From Terriglobia bacterium (GTDB lineage Bacteria > Acidobacteriota > Terriglobia > Bryobacterales > Bryobacteraceae), in NCBI GenBank assembly GCA_020073265.1, contig JAIQFN010000011.1, forward strand, positions 1-64,000: a DNA stretch of 64,000 nt. Reading direction: 5' to 3'. This document shows, in pieces, positions 62,532 to 64,000 of this stretch; the first letter of the stretch is position 1; every line of letters begins with the position of its first letter. The notes below the pieces were generated by a model. It was not told the DNA's origin. It saw only the letters and a list, made by a program, of their open reading frames with translations, and did not search any database. Both the position numbers and the translations under genes were made by a program.

Positions 62532-63434
62532 ATGCTGACCATCGGCTCGCGAGGTTCCCAACTGGCTTTGTGGCAGGCGCGCTGGATTCAGGCGCGGCTG
62601 GAGGGCTTCGGTGTGGAGTGCCGGCTGGAGATCATCCACACCACCGGCGACAAGATCACCGATGTAGCGCTTTCCAAGGTGGGGACCAAGGGCCTGTTCA
62701 CCAAGGAAATCGAAGAGGCGCTGCTGGCGGGAACGATCGATCTGGCGGTGCATAGCCTGAAGGACATGCCGACCGAGCTGCCGCCGGGGTTGACGCTGGC
62801 CGCGATTCCGGAGCGCGAGGATCCGCACGACGCGCTGATCGGCGGACGGCTGGCGAATCTCGCGCAACGCGCGCATGTCGGCACCAGCTCGCTGCGGCGC
62901 GCCGCTCAATTGCGATCCATCCGGCCGGATCTGGAAATCGAAAACATCCGCGGCAACCTGGAGACGCGGCTGCGCAAGCTGGATGAGGGCAAGTACGACG
63001 CGATCGTTCTGGCGTCGGCGGGGCTGCGGCGGCTGGGCTGGGAGCAGCGTATCACCGAGCTGCTTTCGCCGGAGGTGATGTGTCCAGCGGTGGGGCAAGG
63101 CGCGCTGGCGGTGGAGACGCGCGACGACGGCGGTGAGGCGCAGCAGATTTGCCGGCGGTTGGAGCATGCTGGAACCAGAGTCGCGGTCACGGCCGAGCGA
63201 GCGGTGCTGGCGGCTTTGGGGGGCGGTTGTCAGGTGCCGATCGGCGCATATGCCACGATCGACGGCGCGACGATTCGACTGCGGGCTATTATCGTTTCGC
63301 CGGATGGCGTCCAGGTGATCCGCAAGGAATCGAGTGGTCAGGCGACCGATGCAGCGGCGATCGGCCGTGTCCTGGGTGAAGAACTGCTGGCCGAAGGCGG
63401 CGCTGAAATCCTGGAAGCGGTCTACGGCGCATGA
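62532..63434 (+). CDS. hemC: Porphobilinogen deaminase
   Basis: A 300-residue enzyme that joins four porphobilinogens into hydroxymethylbilane. Motifs: IGSRGSQLALWQARW, DLAVHSLKDMPTELP, VGTSSLRRAAQLRSIRPDLE and the dipyrromethane-cofactor Cys in LGGGCQVPIGAYA. Upstream codons of the longer frame lie in hemA, so the ATG at 62532 is used. It follows hemA by 1 base and is separated from cobA by a large palindromic element. Confidence 0.96.
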   Translation: MLTIGSRGSQLALWQARWIQARLEGFGVECRLEIIHTTGDKITDVALSKVGTKGLFTKEIEEALLAGTIDLAVHSLKDMPTELPPGLTLAAIPEREDPHDALIGGRLANLAQRAHVGTSSLRRAAQLRSIRPDLEIENIRGNLETRLRKLDEGKYDAIVLASAGLRRLGWEQRITELLSPEVMCPAVGQGALAVETRDDGGEAQQICRRLEHAGTRVAVTAERAVLAALGGGCQVPIGAYATIDGATIRLRAIIVSPDGVQVIRKESSGQATDAAAIGRVLGEELLAEGGAEILEAVYGA

Positions 63435-63441
63435 AGAGCAT

Positions 63442-63553
63442 GTGGCGCACGCACTCTTGCGTGCCGCATCGGCACTCGTGCCGATGCATGGCTGGCCCGA
63501 CGCGGAGGCGTTCACACGAGTGTGAACGCGGCACGCACGAGTGCGTGCGCCAC
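63442..63553. repeat. Large nested palindromic element between hemC and cobA
   Basis: Two 26-base outer arms (63442-63467 and 63528-63553) are inverted copies with one mismatch; each arm also contains GCACGCA...TGCGTGC. Between them lie ATCGGCACTCGTGCCGAT (63468-63485) and GCGTTCACACGAGTGTGAACGC (63508-63529). The element starts 8 bases after the hemC stop and ends 6 bases before the next ATG. Related copies: 33238-33283 and a fragment at 11768-11782. Confidence 0.8.
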
Positions 63554-63558
63554 GCGAT

Positions 63559-64000
63559 ATGAGTAAGGTCTACCTGGTTGGAGCCGGGCCGGGCGATCCC
63601 GACCTCATCACCTGGAAGGGCCGCAAGCTGCTGGCCATCGCCGACGCGGTGCTGTACGATCACCTGGCGAGCGAACACCTGCTGGAGCTGACGCGCAAAG
63701 ACTGCGAGCGAATCTACGTCGGCAAGAAAAAAGCCGTGCATGCGTTTCCTCAGGAAGAGATCTGCCGCATGCTGATCGAGCGGGCGCGCCGCGGGCTGAC
63801 CGTGGTGCGGCTGAAGGGCGGCGACCCGTTCATCTTTGGACGAGGCGGCGAGGAACTGGAGGCGCTGGCCGAGGCAGGCGTTGCGTTCGAAGTGGTGCCG
63901 GGCGTCACGTCGCCACTCGGAATCGCGGCCTATAGCGGCGTGCCGTTGACGCATCGCGCGCATACCAAGCTGGTGACCTTCGTCACCGGGCACGACGTCG
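63559..64000 (+). CDS. cobA: Uroporphyrinogen-III C-methyltransferase, partial (CobA/CysG)
   Basis: An open frame from ATG at 63559 that runs off the window end, 147 residues visible. Motifs: VYLVGAGPGDPDLITWKGRK (SAM loop), VLYDHLASEHLLEL and VRLKGGDPFIFGRGGEELEA, then FEVVPGVTSPLGIAAYSGVP. This methylates uroporphyrinogen III toward siroheme or cobalamin. It is the fourth gene of the heme operon. It may be fused to HemD further on, as in related bacteria; the window does not show it. Confidence 0.9.
   Translation, partial: MSKVYLVGAGPGDPDLITWKGRKLLAIADAVLYDHLASEHLLELTRKDCERIYVGKKKAVHAFPQEEICRMLIERARRGLTVVRLKGGDPFIFGRGGEELEALAEAGVAFEVVPGVTSPLGIAAYSGVPLTHRAHTKLVTFVTGHDV

Noticed and set aside
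1-64000. CRISPR arrays, tRNA genes, insertion sequences and prophage
   Set aside because: No regularly spaced repeats with unique spacers, no T-loop/anticodon arrangement outside genes, and no transposase or phage structural motif was seen. XerD alone is a housekeeping recombinase.

Overview
The window is high-GC, densely coded bacterial chromosome and most likely comes from an acidobacterium of the Solibacter/Bryobacter group. The support is taxonomic flavour rather than rRNA: a giant NHL-repeat protein ends in what looks like the Solibacter C-terminal domain (TIGR03437), there is a VWFA-related Acidobacterial protein (TIGR03436 type), an Oar-like carboxypeptidase-regulatory/TonB-type outer-membrane receptor, FtsX/MacB-like permeases without an ATPase, and PEP-CTERM and NHL secreted proteins. 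No rRNA, tRNA, CRISPR array, insertion sequence or prophage was seen.

Layout. 0-4.4 kb: a LuxR-type regulator with a DUF218 protein, then two secreted-protein genes that converge on an apparent breakpoint where both lose their 3' ends, then small genes, one frameshifted. 4.4-8 kb: maf, a CCA-adding/poly(A) polymerase-type enzyme and xerD, then a divergent beta-rich unknown. 8-15.3 kb: a ligase-acyltransferase fusion, KpsF/KdsD, a tiny zinc-ribbon ORF, and a coupled hydrolase-permease-permease operon. 15.3-19.5 kb: a GNAT-like protein, a zinc peptidase and an ATP-grasp ligase in one tight operon, followed by an orphan Flp pilin with a terminator. 19.5-22.3 kb: MoaD-MoaE fusion, VWA protein, Hfq-like protein and inositol-monophosphatase. 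22.4-29.3 kb: secreted cyclase, START-like protein, then a Ser/Thr kinase, PP2C phosphatase, FHA protein and FHA-tailed trypsin-like protease.

29.5-34.7 kb is a nucleoside-salvage operon (pyrimidine phosphorylase, NupC-type transporter, purine phosphorylase, cytidine deaminase, exported amidohydrolase). 34.7-39.9 kb holds a hemerythrin, a PEP-CTERM protein, an Oar-like receptor, a DUF6580 membrane protein and a Dph6-like ATPase. 39.9-46.9 kb is a proteostasis block: ClpB, DegP/HtrA, Hsp20 and Lon. 47-52.9 kb carries a PilZ-like protein, thioesterase, unknown membrane protein, SDR, acyl-CoA ligase, MaoC and malate dehydrogenase. 52.9-59.7 kb has a decaheme OmcA/MtrC-type cytochrome and the 1484-residue NHL/Ig protein. 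59.8-64 kb has a SnoaL-like protein and the heme-pathway operon ccsA/hemX-hemA-hemC-(cobA, cut by the window end).

Three families of short intergenic repeats recur: a nested GCACGCA/TGCGTGC palindrome, a GTGGGGCAG/CAGCCGGC REP-like element, and an octamer tandem repeat (AACCAAGG and variants). They sit at gene borders and in two cases reach the translation start of the next gene. The strongest candidates for new biology are the GNAT-like/peptidase/ATP-grasp operon, the decaheme cytochrome with no visible porin partner, and the octamer and palindrome repeats at ribosome-binding regions. All functional statements come from reading motifs by eye; no database search was run.
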